Source: Pseudomonadota bacterium (GTDB lineage: Bacteria; Bdellovibrionota; UBA1018). Taken from it: a DNA stretch of 64,000 nt. The notes under the pieces are model-generated. The model searched no databases. It saw only the letters and a list, made by a program, of their open reading frames with translations, and was not told where the DNA came from. Shown piece after piece: positions 1-7,426 of the stretch (position 1 is the first letter of the stretch; the number at the start of each line of letters is the position of its first letter). Both the position numbers and the translations under genes were made by a program. The stretch covers positions 1 through 64,000 of the forward strand of contig JAIXQO010000008.1 in NCBI GenBank assembly GCA_027485695.1, in the 5' to 3' direction.

Positions 1-53
1 CCTTCGTTGATCGCGTCCTGAAGAGTGTCGATAGCGGCTTGCAAAGTGGGCAT
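1..53 (-). CDS. N-terminus of a gene running off the left edge
   Basis: The first 17 codons (starting MPTLQAAIDT) are inside the window and the rest lies beyond base 1. It is recognised as a gene start because it follows a promoter (102-130) and the strong ribosome site AAGGAG held in the GATC/GATC hairpin at 56-69. Function cannot be judged from 17 residues. Confidence 0.7.
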   Translation of the reverse strand, partial: MPTLQAAIDTLQDAINE

Positions 54-55
54 CT

Positions 56-69
56 GATCCTCCTTGATC
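56..69 (-). promoter_or_regulatory. Shine-Dalgarno hairpin GATC-AAGGAG-GATC
   Basis: On the minus strand the ribosome site AAGGAG is the six-base loop of a four-pair stem, three bases before the ATG at 53. It is one of about twenty such elements in the window; stem sequences vary but stay complementary. Confidence 0.6.
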
Positions 70-101
70 GGTCGAAAATTGAGTACCGGGGGTACGCTCT
101 T

Positions 102-130
102 ACAATGCCACAGGGTGCAATTGATTGCAA
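102..130 (-). promoter_or_regulatory. Promoter TTGCAA-17-CATTGT with overlapping TTGCAA box
   Basis: The -35 is TTGCAA (125-130), 17 bp from CATTGT (102-107), with TGTGG just before the -10. The double box at 116-130 covers the -35 and the spacer, so a protein bound there would occlude RNA polymerase. Confidence 0.5.
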
Positions 131-144
131 GAAAAACCGGCAGG

Positions 145-756
145 CTAGACCGGGTTTGCCTTGTCGAACTCTACGGCGATATCGACGATTATGCGCGCGG
201 CGGTTTCGGTGTCCAGTTCCACACCGTCACGCCAGACCCGGAAGTCCAGCCACGGGCGTACCGGGTGCAGCGAGAACATGCCGTGCGAGCCTTGCGTGAT
301 CTTGTACGCGTCCGTGCGCGCCATCACGAACACCTTGGGGCGGTCGGGGATCATCGTCGGGTCGATCATGATCAGCATGGCTTCCCGGTCGGCGTCCTTG
401 ACTTGCTTGTCGTCGAGGCGCTTCGTGTACTTGGCGGTGATCAGGTACGGGCACACCTGAAGCGCATAGGCGATACAGGCTTCGTGACCGGGCTGGTCGA
501 TGTAGCACCCATGCGGGTGGAACGCCGACAATGGCCCGCCGACGAACCAGAGTTCGTCCTTCACGTTCGGCTGGCCGCACAGCGGACACAGGTTCTTCTC
601 CAAGATCACCAGCGTCTTCATGTGGTCGTTCGCCGTGAAGTACGGCGTCCCGTCCTGCCCGCGCTGGACGTTGAACGGGACCGGGTAACCCCGGTGATCG
701 CGTTCGAGGCCGAGCATGCGGCGGGGGACAGGCACGTCTTTGATCGGGGTGGGCAT
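145..756 (-). CDS. Hypothetical protein with a CPLC zinc-knuckle-like motif
   Basis: 203 residues, product unknown. A CPLC motif lies near residue 57 and further Cys/His (HPHGC, CPYL) follow, which could bind a metal. ATG at 756 has a GGAAGA ribosome site. It is the last gene of the unit that starts at 3117. It may be soluble, since no membrane segment is seen. Confidence 0.7.
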   Translation of the reverse strand: MPTPIKDVPVPRRMLGLERDHRGYPVPFNVQRGQDGTPYFTANDHMKTLVILEKNLCPLCGQPNVKDELWFVGGPLSAFHPHGCYIDQPGHEACIAYALQVCPYLITAKYTKRLDDKQVKDADREAMLIMIDPTMIPDRPKVFVMARTDAYKITQGSHGMFSLHPVRPWLDFRVWRDGVELDTETAARIIVDIAVEFDKANPV

Positions 757-768
757 ATGCGTCTTCCT

Positions 769-1257
769 TTACGTGTCGGGGGAAACTGAGGTCAGCCACA
801 ACGCCACGTTATCGAGCGCGTCGATAGCGCCCTTCGTGTACGCGGTGGAGGCGTGCTTGCCATGTGTCTGGGACAGCTTCTGGTAAATCTGCAACCCGGA
901 AAGCCCCATCATTTGCAACTTGTGCTTGGCTTCCATGGTCGCGCTGAGCCTAGCCTTCAGATTGTGCCGGTGCGCCGAAACACGGGCTTTCAGGCGTACG
1001 GTCAAATCTTCGGCGTCTGACGTGATCGCAGTCGGCAAGGGCGGGTTGGCCTTGTTGTACTCCAGTTCCATGAACTGCTTGGCGAGCGTGGTGATCTTCG
1101 CGTCATGCACGTCGCTTGAGTGCGCGATGTTGTTCGCCAAGACCTCTTTGGCCAGCGCGTGCGCGATCTTGATCAGGTCCAGCGCATGCTTAGCCTCGCT
1201 CGGGGTCAGCATCGGGGCCAGCTTGGGTGTCTGGCTCTGTGTCGGGGGCTTGGGCAT
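769..1257 (-). CDS. Hypothetical helical protein
   Basis: 162 residues, no recognised domain. After a Pro/Gln-rich N-terminus the composition is Ala/Lys/Leu-rich and likely alpha-helical. The ATG at 1257 has the ribosome site AAGGAA and lies inside the end of the upstream gene, a 68-bp overlap that suggests translational coupling. Confidence 0.65.
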   Translation of the reverse strand: MPKPPTQSQTPKLAPMLTPSEAKHALDLIKIAHALAKEVLANNIAHSSDVHDAKITTLAKQFMELEYNKANPPLPTAITSDAEDLTVRLKARVSAHRHNLKARLSATMEAKHKLQMMGLSGLQIYQKLSQTHGKHASTAYTKGAIDALDNVALWLTSVSPDT

Positions 1258-1636
1258 CGGGCCTTCCTTGGCTGGTGTCGGCGAGCACTGGTTCGCGTTC
1301 GGTGTTCTTGTTGTTCAGCACGGCCATGGCAATGCGCATGCGTGCCGCCGGGTTCAGCTTAGAGGCAAGATCACCCAGCACGCCTAGCATTGCTTCAAGG
1401 TGGTCGTGATCGGGCGGGATGCGATACCCCCAGCTGACCGCGTAGTTGATCTTCAACGTCTCCGGGTCCGTGTGCCCGAAGCACGTCAGCGTCAGGCTTG
1501 CCAGCCCCTCGTCGCGGTTGCGGTTCTGGTGCAGGAATTGAAGCGCGCTGTTGCGGTAGAACTCTGCGTCGCTGGCCGCGTCGAACGGATCGCGGGCAAC
1601 TGCCGGGTGCGCGTACAACGTGTAGTCGAACTGCAT
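1190..1636 (-). CDS. Hypothetical protein
   Basis: 148 residues, unknown. I chose ATG 1636 (MQFDYTLY) over 1642 because it forms a TAATG overlap with the stop of the upstream gene. The C-terminus is rich in Asp, Glu, Pro and Gln, probably a disordered acidic tail. Confidence 0.65.
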   Translation of the reverse strand: MQFDYTLYAHPAVARDPFDAASDAEFYRNSALQFLHQNRNRDEGLASLTLTCFGHTDPETLKINYAVSWGYRIPPDHDHLEAMLGVLGDLASKLNPAARMRIAMAVLNNKNTEREPVLADTSQGRPDAQAPDTEPDTQAGPDADPERG

Positions 1637-2241
1637 TACCAACGCCTCCCGGGATCATGTGTCACACTGACCCCCGGCCAGAGTTCCAGCAACCCCTCGC
1701 GATCAAGTTCGCGCTGCTGCTCCGGGGTGAGCACCCGCAATACTCCCCGCCAAATCGCGGCGTACACGGTGGACTTGTGCACGACCATGACCACACCCAT
1801 TCCTGACAGACGCTTCAGTTCTGGCAAGACATTTTCGTTCTGCCAAATGTTATGATCCAGCACGTTAAGCCGCGCCGTGACCCCAAGCAGGAGCGCCTGC
1901 TTGCCCTCTTCGTTTTCGGCGAAGATGGGCCGAGCGTCCACAACGAAGCCGATCTTGTCCGGTCGCCAGTCGTCCGGGAGCCGGAACCCCAGCATGTCGC
2001 GCCATTCGGGTTCCCAGAGCATCCAGCCGCAAGACCAGACTTGGCACGAGCCGGGGTGCTTGCCGTAAATCTGGCACCCTTGCGCTGGGTGATCCTGCTG
2101 GAACCGGCACCGGGTGTGGTGCGGCTTTTCGAGTTCTTCGACGCCCATGGTGGTGCAGCAGGCCCGGCACTCGCCGCAAGACCGGTACCCGTCTGGCTGG
2201 GTCGGCACGAGCACGAAGTTGGGAACGTACGCGTCACTCAT
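1636..2241 (-). CDS. YkgJ-like cysteine-cluster protein
   Basis: 201 residues. The N-terminal half has CGECRACC followed by further Cys (HTRC, QGC, HPGSC, WSC), the arrangement of the YkgJ/UPF0153 cysteine-cluster family, which is thought to bind zinc or an iron-sulphur centre; its function is unsettled. ATG 2241 overlaps the stop of the upstream gene; ATG 2250 is an alternative. A phage copy is unusual but the motif is clear. Confidence 0.7.
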   Translation of the reverse strand: MSDAYVPNFVLVPTQPDGYRSCGECRACCTTMGVEELEKPHHTRCRFQQDHPAQGCQIYGKHPGSCQVWSCGWMLWEPEWRDMLGFRLPDDWRPDKIGFVVDARPIFAENEEGKQALLLGVTARLNVLDHNIWQNENVLPELKRLSGMGVVMVVHKSTVYAAIWRGVLRVLTPEQQRELDREGLLELWPGVSVTHDPGRRW

Positions 2242-2515
2242 TGTCTGCATCCACTTCGACGATGGGCACGCCGATCAGGCTGGCCATTTGAAACGCCTGC
2301 GAGCCGGGGCCATCGCGCAGCAGGATTTCGTGCACACCCCGGCAATGGATCGTGTGCGCGTCGCCCTTGTGGCAGAAGAAATGCGTCCGCTCTTGGCGGC
2401 AGTCGCGGATGATCTGGGCTGCGCGGTCGCCCGACACGATGCGGTTGCGGGTGGTCAGGCAGGCGTTGCAACACTGCTTGGCAAGCACCAGCTGGGGTGG
2501 TTTCCGCCGCGCCAT
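2234..2515 (-). CDS. Small Cys-rich protein
   Basis: 93 residues starting MARRKPPQ. It has CCNAC, a single Cys in RDCRQ, FFCHKG and IHCRG, suggesting a zinc-binding fold. The start is fixed by a TGATG overlap with the upstream stop. Product unknown. Confidence 0.65.
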   Translation of the reverse strand: MARRKPPQLVLAKQCCNACLTTRNRIVSGDRAAQIIRDCRQERTHFFCHKGDAHTIHCRGVHEILLRDGPGSQAFQMASLIGVPIVEVDADNE

Positions 2516-2745
2516 CAGAACACCTGCCTGTTGCCCTTGTGCGACGCGCCGATGCCCTTGGCGTAGCCGAGGTTGGTCGTCACCAGCGGGTTGCTCTTGG
2601 GCACGTCGATCACGAACACGGGGTTGGTCACCAGCGGGTGCTGCATGCACCGAACGTGGCCCCCGAGCGCAGCAACACGCCGGGGATCGACTTCCTCGTC
2701 GCACCCGCGAACTTCGCAGATTGGCCATGGTTCGATATCAAGCAT
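2515..2745 (-). CDS. Small hypothetical protein, first gene of a unit
   Basis: 76 residues starting MLDIEPWPIC. Cys at 10, 15 and about 33 could bind metal. The start is set by the ribosome hairpin GACC-AAGGAG-GGTC at 2748-2761, and the promoter at 2782-2810 lies just upstream. The following genes down to base 145 appear to be one operon linked by overlaps. Confidence 0.65.
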   Translation of the reverse strand: MLDIEPWPICEVRGCDEEVDPRRVAALGGHVRCMQHPLVTNPVFVIDVPKSNPLVTTNLGYAKGIGASHKGNRQVF

Positions 2746-2781
2746 TGGACCCTCCTTGGTCATGTGTGTTCCTGTATCCTC

Positions 2782-2810
2782 ACTATACCAAAAGGGCCGG
2801 GATATGTCCA
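2782..2810 (-). promoter_or_regulatory. Promoter TGGACA-17-TATAGT nested in a terminator
   Basis: The -35 TGGACA (2805-2810) lies in the loop of the terminator at 2790-2820 and the -10 TATAGT (2782-2787) lies after its T-tract, with exactly 17 bp between. TGG precedes the -10 as in extended -10 promoters. Confidence 0.6.
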
Positions 2811-2820
2811 CCCCGGCCCT
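2790..2820 (-). terminator. Rho-independent terminator after the gene at 2836
   Basis: On the minus strand GGGCCGGG and CCCGGCCC form an 8-bp stem (2812-2819 with 2794-2801), followed by TTTT. It sits 16 bp after the stop of the gene at 2836-3117. Confidence 0.7.
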
Positions 2821-2835
2821 CGCTTGGTTCGTCTG

Positions 2836-3117
2836 TTATTTCACCTTGAGAACGCCCTTGACGAGTTCAGGTGCCGGGAGCGGTCCCAGCGTATCGTCCT
2901 CCTTGGTAAACGCCCCACGGGTGTCCCACCAGATATCGGTGCGCCCGGTCACGTCCCAGACGTTGACAGTGACTTCGTGCTTGCCGGGCTTGAGAAACCC
3001 GCGCCAATCGGACTGCGCAAATTGCAGGCAGCGGTCGATCTGGGCCTGCTTGTCGGGTCCCCGAGCATAACTCGAACCACCCATACCCACAAGCAACACG
3101 ACGAGATATTCAGTCAT
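2836..3117 (-). CDS. Hypothetical protein with hydrophobic N-terminus
   Basis: 93 residues from MTEYLVVLLVG. Residues 3-13 are hydrophobic and could be a short signal or anchor, but no clear cleavage site follows. It is a single-gene unit: promoter at 3175-3203, ribosome hairpin at 3120-3133, terminator at 2790-2820. Confidence 0.65.
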   Translation of the reverse strand: MTEYLVVLLVGMGGSSYARGPDKQAQIDRCLQFAQSDWRGFLKPGKHEVTVNVWDVTGRTDIWWDTRGAFTKEDDTLGPLPAPELVKGVLKVK

Positions 3118-3119
3118 CT

Positions 3120-3133
3120 GATCCTCCTTGATC
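3120..3133 (-). promoter_or_regulatory. Shine-Dalgarno hairpin GATC-AAGGAG-GATC
   Basis: Perfect four-pair stem around AAGGAG, two bases before the ATG at 3117. Confidence 0.6.
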
Positions 3134-3174
3134 CTAACGATTTCCAAAGAAGAGGGTTATTTGCCCTCCCCACT

Positions 3175-3203
3175 ACTATACCACATGTTGCAAGTGATTG
3201 CAA
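3175..3203 (-). promoter_or_regulatory. Promoter TTGCAA-17-TATAGT with TTGCAA box 3188-3203
   Basis: The left half of the box TTGCAA-N4-TTGCAA is the -35 and TATAGT (3175-3180) is the -10, preceded by ATGTGG. This is the clearest case of a promoter with the box across its -35 region. Confidence 0.65.
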
Positions 3204-3210
3204 TACCCGC

Positions 3211-3540
3211 CTAGACGCGGGCGTACACAGGGGTTCGTCTAGCGTGGCTCTTGGTCCCCTTCATGGCTTGGTACTCGCCAGTTTCGACGATCAAGTCTTC
3301 CCGGAGCAGGGCCAGCACTAACGCCCCCCACGCATTATGGTGCGTGGGCGCTCCAAGCCCTTTAGCGAGCAACAAGTTCCTGAGTTCTTCACCTGTGAAC
3401 TTCATCAACTTAGGCAACGCCTTCACGTGCGAAACCCCAGACGATACCCATGCACTGTTTGCGCTGGCTACTTTGCTCAACACAGCTTGCTTCTTCTGCT
3501 GCGCGGGGGTGCCGTACAGCGACGGGAACAAGTCGCTCAT
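3211..3540 (-). CDS. Hypothetical protein
   Basis: 109 residues from MSDLFPSL. The middle (FTGEELRNLLLAKGLG) looks like a small helical DNA- or protein-binding segment and the C-terminus is basic. ATGA overlap with the phosphatase gene upstream suggests they are made together. Confidence 0.65.
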   Translation of the reverse strand: MSDLFPSLYGTPAQQKKQAVLSKVASANSAWVSSGVSHVKALPKLMKFTGEELRNLLLAKGLGAPTHHNAWGALVLALLREDLIVETGEYQAMKGTKSHARRTPVYARV

Positions 3541-4250
3541 GCCGTCCTCCGTGCTTGCAGAAATCTGAGCGGCCCGCCCGGCTGAGACGTGTCGAACACG
3601 CCAGCGGTCAACACCCCCGCAAAGAAGCTGCCGGTGTCCAGCCCGGTGCTGCCATCGTAGGCGCGGGGCAGACCGTCCCGGGTCGGCGTGTGGCCGTACA
3701 CGATATGCTTGTCGAACGTGTACCCTTCGCCGGTCGCCGGGTGGCACCACCAGTCACGGGTCCAGAGCAGGATATGATCGGGCTGCGCAAACAAGGGCCG
3801 CGCTGGCGTGATCCCCGCATGACAGAAGAAGTGGTACTCGGTCTGGAAGCTGGTCGGCAGCATGTCCAGCCACGCGATGTGCGTGTCGATATCCACCGGA
3901 TCATGGTTCAGGTACTCAGCCAGCGTCTCTTTGCCACCGTTGCTGAGCCACACGTTGATCATGGCGCGGTTGTCGTGGATGATCTGGTCGTTATCGGTGC
4001 GGAGCGCCCGGAACGCGGTGACCATCATGTCCTCATGGTTGCCCATGATCGCGATCACGTTATCGGGGTCCTGCTTCTTCAGCTTGCGGATCGTCTGGAC
4101 GACGTTGAAGCTTTCCGGCCCACGATCCACGTAGTCCCCGAGGAATATGAGCCTGTGGGGCGCACCCCCGGCGTCGGTGTGGATCATGTTGAGCAGCTTG
4201 GCGAGTAGCGCCATGTGCCCGTGGATATCCCCGATTGCGTACGTCAGCAT
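3537..4250 (-). CDS. Ser/Thr phosphatase-like metallophosphoesterase
   Basis: 237 residues of the PPP-type calcineurin-like phosphoesterase family. All core metal motifs are present: GDIHG (7-11), GDYVDRG (38-44), GNHED (70-74), plus later FCHAG and YGHTP. It should hydrolyse phosphate esters, perhaps phosphoproteins or dinucleoside polyphosphates as in lambda phosphatase and ApaH relatives. First gene of its unit: promoter at 4294-4322 and ribosome hairpin GCC-AAGGAG-GGC set the start. Contrast with the degenerate relative at 24837-25301. Confidence 0.9.
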   Translation of the reverse strand: MLTYAIGDIHGHMALLAKLLNMIHTDAGGAPHRLIFLGDYVDRGPESFNVVQTIRKLKKQDPDNVIAIMGNHEDMMVTAFRALRTDNDQIIHDNRAMINVWLSNGGKETLAEYLNHDPVDIDTHIAWLDMLPTSFQTEYHFFCHAGITPARPLFAQPDHILLWTRDWWCHPATGEGYTFDKHIVYGHTPTRDGLPRAYDGSTGLDTGSFFAGVLTAGVFDTSQPGGPLRFLQARRTA

Positions 4251-4293
4251 GACAGGCCCTCCTTGGCGTTCAGTGTGTAGTGCCCTGCCCCAA

Positions 4294-4322
4294 GCTATAG
4301 CGGCAGTACGTGCGCCGTGCAA
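4294..4322 (-). promoter_or_regulatory. Promoter TTGCAC-17-TATAGC
   Basis: -35 TTGCAC (4317-4322), 17 bp, -10 TATAGC (4294-4299), lying about 45 bp before the phosphatase start. Only one TTGCAN hexamer is present, not the double box. Confidence 0.45.
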
Positions 4323-4335
4323 CCGAAGTTCGGCG

Positions 4336-4677
4336 TCAGTACGTTCGTTCGGACATGAGGCGATAGTTCGGCGAGGTCTGCAACAGGTGCGCGTGCACGT
4401 CAGGTCGGAACTGTGCGTTGGCCCGAGCCAGCGACCGCAGCAGGTCATCCGAGCATGCCTTGGGGCACTGCTTCTTGCGGGGTTTTACATCGGGGTCATT
4501 GAACCCGGCGGGGGTCAGGCCCTCGTCCACCAAGAACCGCACGCGCTGCCGTAGCGCCTGCATGGATCGGTCTTGCAGGTACAGTTCGCGGATATCCTTG
4601 AACTGCAAGCCGCGATTGCGATGATGCAGCAGGATCGCATCTTCGTCTTCGCTCCAATCCGTCACTACCATGCCCAT
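4336..4677 (-). CDS. Myb/SANT-like DNA-binding protein
   Basis: 113 residues. The first 50 read as a SANT/Myb-type three-helix domain: WSEDEDAILLHHRNRG, then FKDIRELYL, then a basic third helix (ALRQRVRFL). It probably binds DNA and may regulate phage promoters. The C-terminal half (Lys/Cys KKQCPKAC) is unassigned. The start has only a weak ribosome site (AAGGGG). A TTGCAA box lies directly upstream. Confidence 0.6.
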   Translation of the reverse strand: MGMVVTDWSEDEDAILLHHRNRGLQFKDIRELYLQDRSMQALRQRVRFLVDEGLTPAGFNDPDVKPRKKQCPKACSDDLLRSLARANAQFRPDVHAHLLQTSPNYRLMSERTY

Positions 4678-4709
4678 GGTCTACGCCCCTTGCAACCAAC
4701 CCTCGGCAG

Positions 4710-4738
4710 GGCATACGGTGCTTTGCAATTGATTGCAA
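4710..4738 (-). promoter_or_regulatory. TTGCAA box with a weak promoter TTGCAA-17-TATGCC
   Basis: Perfect double box at 4723-4738. With its left hexamer as -35, TATGCC at 4710-4715 is a poor -10, so promoter function is doubtful while the box itself is exact. Confidence 0.4.
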
Positions 4739-4748
4739 GGGGGTTTGC

Positions 4749-4878
4749 CCGCCCCGGCTGGACTTTAACCAGCATCACAGGATCATCGACGTGGACTATC
4801 CGAACTGCACACGTCTGAGGGGCACTCTTCGGCCCCGTCCCCGGGCCTTGTCTGCGTCACGGTTAAGCGACGGGGCGG
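4749..4878 (-). ncRNA. Candidate structured RNA with a tRNA-like T-arm
   Basis: No gene fits between 4739 and 4930. On the minus strand CCGCCCCG (4871-4878) pairs with CGGGGCGG (4749-4756) over about 120 nt. Inside are hairpins at 4855-4872 (6 bp; it competes for two bases of the outer stem), 4831-4847 (5 bp) and 4757-4773 (GCTGG-TTAAAGT-CCAGC). The last abuts the closing stem exactly as a tRNA T-arm does. It is not a normal tRNA: too long and without a proper anticodon arm. Reading by eye only. Confidence 0.3.
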
Positions 4879-4930
4879 ATCGGTGGGCTTTACGTAGCTT
4901 CGTGCCCGTTGGCAAGTGCAACCGCCAGCG

Positions 4931-5267
4931 CTATTTGCGAGCGGGCATCTTGGGGTTCGGGGCCGGGGTGTTCGTGCGGACGTTGACCGGCAAGCTGCGG
5001 TTGGCTTCGAACATCGCCTTGGGGACGGGCATCAAGTCCCACCCGACCGCCAGCAAGAACGCCCGGATCGTATCGACCCTCGGGAACTTGGTCTCCTTGT
5101 AGAGCCACTTGCTGATCGTCTGGGGGGTCGGCCCCCCCGCGTTCGTGTATCTGGCGCTGCGTCAGCCCCGAGTTCAGGTACAGCGCAATGCAGTCGTCTC
5201 GCAGGTCTTCGAGGCTCTCAAGCGGTTCGCGCTTGGTCGGCCCCTGCTTGGTCTTGTGTCCGAACAT
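4931..5267 (-). pseudogene. Frame-disrupted HTH (XRE-like) regulator
   Basis: Translation from ATG 5267 (MFGHKTKQGPTKREP) reads well through GLTQRQIHERGG, then turns into nonsense. Dropping one base in the seven-base C run at 5132-5138 restores a good helix-turn-helix and C-terminus (PTPQTISKWLYKETKFPRV, then WDLMPVPKAMFEANR, ending PKMPARK) stopping at 4931. The repaired protein would be 111 residues, a likely DNA-binding regulator. Either a homopolymer sequencing error or a real inactivation. The start has a TGATG overlap with the upstream gene. Confidence 0.7.
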
Positions 5268-5491
5268 CAGTACCAGCCCTCTTGCGTGAGACAATGCTGG
5301 TACCCAGCGTTGAACGCTGCGTTCAGCATGTCACAGATTTCCTCAGCCCGGTCGCGATCCCAGCCACTCTGGAACTGCGGCCAGATCAGCTTGCCGCCCG
5401 GACCCTTGATCCAGTAGCGCAGGGGCTTGTTGCCCATCGGGTGCGGAACATAGGCGACAACCCCGGGGTCGGGGCGCTCGACTGCGTACAT
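5267..5491 (-). CDS. Small hypothetical protein
   Basis: 74 residues, unknown. Aromatic-rich core (YWIKGPGGKLIWPQF) followed by a helix (RAEEICDMLNAAFNAGYQH). Both ends are TGATG overlaps, so it is translationally coupled within the operon that starts at 7125. Confidence 0.65.
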   Translation of the reverse strand: MYAVERPDPGVVAYVPHPMGNKPLRYWIKGPGGKLIWPQFQSGWDRDRAEEICDMLNAAFNAGYQHCLTQEGWY

Positions 5492-5820
5492 CAGTCGTCA
5501 CCCTCGGCGATCTTGATGGGTGCGTCGTCGGCGTCCTCGATCTTGATCGCGGGGTCGGCGTCGTTGTCGATCTTGGCTTCACCGCCAGCGCTGACTTCCT
5601 CGACGGTGATGCGGAACTTCTTGCCGCCCGCGACATAGAACGTCTGGTTCGTGCCAACTTCGTGCTCAAGCCGCCCTTGTAGCGGGTGCTGGGTCTCGCC
5701 GTAGCGCTGCCGCAGGGGATCATGGTTCCGCAGCTTGCGCCAGAAGAACTCCGCCAGCGCATGAGCGTCGTTCGCGATCTTGGGCTTCACGGGGGTTCCG
5801 TACGTGTGGTCCTTGGGCAT
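5491..5820 (-). CDS. Hypothetical acidic-tailed protein
   Basis: 109 residues from MPKDHTYG. The C-terminus is a run of Asp/Glu/Ile repeats (IDNDADPAIKIEDADDAPIK), probably disordered. The start lies at the stop of the upstream gene. Unknown role. Confidence 0.65.
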   Translation of the reverse strand: MPKDHTYGTPVKPKIANDAHALAEFFWRKLRNHDPLRQRYGETQHPLQGRLEHEVGTNQTFYVAGGKKFRITVEEVSAGGEAKIDNDADPAIKIEDADDAPIKIAEGDD

Positions 5821-6263
5821 TACGCGGTGCCTTCCTGTTGCGGGTTGATCTGGTCCAGACGCTTGAGCGCCCATGCCCAGAGGTCAGTCTGGACATATAC
5901 GACCGACGTGGGCGAACTGGCGATGCTCTCCGAGAGCGTGCGCAGCTGCCTGATCTTGTCGAGCCGGTTCTGCATCCGCAGGTGCATGCGGAAGCGCACA
6001 ACCATACCGGCGGCACCATCCATCATGCTCACCGCGATTACCCGGCGCTCGTCGTCGGTGAGCGGGCGCTTCCACCAAAGCATACCAGCGGTCTTGGGCA
6101 CGATGGAATGCTGGTCGTTCAACTCTTCTTCGAGCGCCTCGTTGTAGAGCAGACTGCGCTCGGCGTCTTCGTTCCACGCTGTGAGCACCTGCGTGAGCGT
6201 GCCCTGTGCCCACGGGCCGGGGATCGCGATCAGCGGGTACGCGGGCTTGTCATCATCGAACAT
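5820..6263 (-). CDS. Hypothetical protein
   Basis: 147 residues, largely helical by composition, no recognised motif. Its ribosome site is inside the last codons of the upstream gene, in the hairpin ATCC-AAGGAG-GGAT (6266-6279). TAATG overlap links it to the next gene. Confidence 0.65.
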   Translation of the reverse strand: MFDDDKPAYPLIAIPGPWAQGTLTQVLTAWNEDAERSLLYNEALEEELNDQHSIVPKTAGMLWWKRPLTDDERRVIAVSMMDGAAGMVVRFRMHLRMQNRLDKIRQLRTLSESIASSPTSVVYVQTDLWAWALKRLDQINPQQEGTA

Positions 6264-6710
6264 TCATCCCTCCTTGGATTTGGCGCGGGCTTGCGCGCCC
6301 TTGCTGTGCTTGTACGCGTCCCAATTGGCTTCCGCCCCGGGCTGCGTATGGTGCGCGGCAAACTCGACGAACGATCCGAACACGTGTGCGGTGTTCTTGC
6401 CGAGCAGGTCTTGCGCGTCTTTGATGGTGCCTGTCGCGGGCAGGCCCATGTTCTCCCGGAACTGTGCGTACCCTGTACAGACGCGCTGCTGGTCCAGCTT
6501 GGTCAGGTCTGCGAACCCCCTAGAGCAATGACACGCCACCACAAGATTGGGCATCGCCAGTGCGTTCAGCCAGTCGTGCAAACTGTACCCGCCGAGCGAA
6601 CCGGGCAGACTGGTCTTGCTGAAGCAGCACTCGTTGCAGGGCGTGCCGGTGGGCATCTGCATCGGGCATTCCGTGAGTGCGATCAGGTTCGGGTCGCCTT
6701 GGTCAGGCAT
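6264..6710 (-). CDS. Cys-rich hypothetical protein
   Basis: 148 residues. An N-terminal cluster CPMQMPTGTPCNECCFSK and a later CHCSRG plus Cys in CTGYAQFR suggest metal or Fe-S binding. The stop directly abuts the next ATG. Unknown function. Confidence 0.65.
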   Translation of the reverse strand: MPDQGDPNLIALTECPMQMPTGTPCNECCFSKTSLPGSLGGYSLHDWLNALAMPNLVVACHCSRGFADLTKLDQQRVCTGYAQFRENMGLPATGTIKDAQDLLGKNTAHVFGSFVEFAAHHTQPGAEANWDAYKHSKGAQARAKSKEG

Positions 6711-7125
6711 TGCCAGCCGCCCCCACGTTTTCGTGGAGCGCCTTGAGCGCCTTCACGTACCAGACGTTCTCGATATCAGCGTCGGTGATCTGCTTCAGAT
6801 CGTCTTCCGACTTGATCTGCCCCCACCAGCTGGCGTTGCCGTAGATCACAGCCCCGAGGTCAGGCACGAAGATCGCCGGGTTGTGCCCGGTGAACCCGAA
6901 CGACATGCGCTGCGCTTCGGTGTTGTACCCGAAGCCGACGTTCTGCGCGATTTCGCCGAGCAACACCCCGAGGAACGTCTTGTCCTCGTACTTAGGGTCG
7001 CACGGTCGGATCGCCACGAAGTCACCGCATTTGCCGCCAAAGAGCAACACGGCTTTGTGGGCTGGCGTGTCCGTCAACGCGACTTCGGCGACGGTGATCG
7101 GGGCTTCAAGCTTCTTGGATTGCAT
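6703..7125 (-). CDS. Hypothetical protein, first gene of a unit
   Basis: 140 residues, mixed alpha/beta composition, no motif recognised. Start fixed by the ribosome hairpin GGTC-AAGGAG-GACC (7128-7141) and the promoter at 7157-7185. The next gene overlaps it by 8 bp. Confidence 0.7.
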   Translation of the reverse strand: MQSKKLEAPITVAEVALTDTPAHKAVLLFGGKCGDFVAIRPCDPKYEDKTFLGVLLGEIAQNVGFGYNTEAQRMSFGFTGHNPAIFVPDLGAVIYGNASWWGQIKSEDDLKQITDADIENVWYVKALKALHENVGAAGNA

Positions 7126-7127
7126 CT

Positions 7128-7141
7128 GGTCCTCCTTGACC
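7128..7141 (-). promoter_or_regulatory. Shine-Dalgarno hairpin GGTC-AAGGAG-GACC
   Basis: Differs from the common GATC stem at one position on each side, and both changes keep pairing, which supports the hairpin rather than simple sequence conservation. Confidence 0.6.
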
Positions 7142-7156
7142 TGTTGGTATGCTTAT

Positions 7157-7185
7157 TCTCTGCCACATGATCTATCTGGGGTCCA
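7157..7185 (-). promoter_or_regulatory. Promoter TGGACC-17-CAGAGA
   Basis: -35 at 7180-7185, -10 at 7157-7162 preceded by ATGTGG; the run ATGTGGCAGAG is shared in part with the promoters at 12115 and 35213. Confidence 0.5.
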
Positions 7186-7198
7186 CCCCAGAAGCGCA

Positions 7199-7411
7199 TC
7201 AGAGGTTCACGACAAGCGACGCCCCGCCGATCAGCATCGAGAGCGCAAGCATCACGATGAACACCGTCTGGCCTTCAGGCATTGGCGTGGCTTTTGGGCG
7301 GGCAACAAGCATCGGCCTGCCATAGCGCAGTATGTCATACGTGAGCATGCACACAAACGCAGCGCCAGTCAGCAGCAGGATCAACCCCGCGAATATCTTG
7401 ATCGTCGTCAT
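7199..7411 (-). CDS. Small membrane protein with two membrane helices
   Basis: 70 residues. Hydrophobic segments at about 5-25 and 50-70 with a basic loop between. Resembles the next upstream gene (7427-7660) in length and topology, so the pair probably arose by duplication. Unknown role at the host membrane. Confidence 0.65.
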   Translation of the reverse strand: MTTIKIFAGLILLLTGAAFVCMLTYDILRYGRPMLVARPKATPMPEGQTVFIVMLALSMLIGGASLVVNL

Positions 7412-7426
7412 CGGGCGTGTCTCCGG

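Noticed and set aside
4749..4878. A second tRNA gene
   Set aside because: The T-arm-like hairpin is convincing but the molecule is about 130 nt long and has no D-arm or anticodon arm in the right place; kept only as an RNA candidate.
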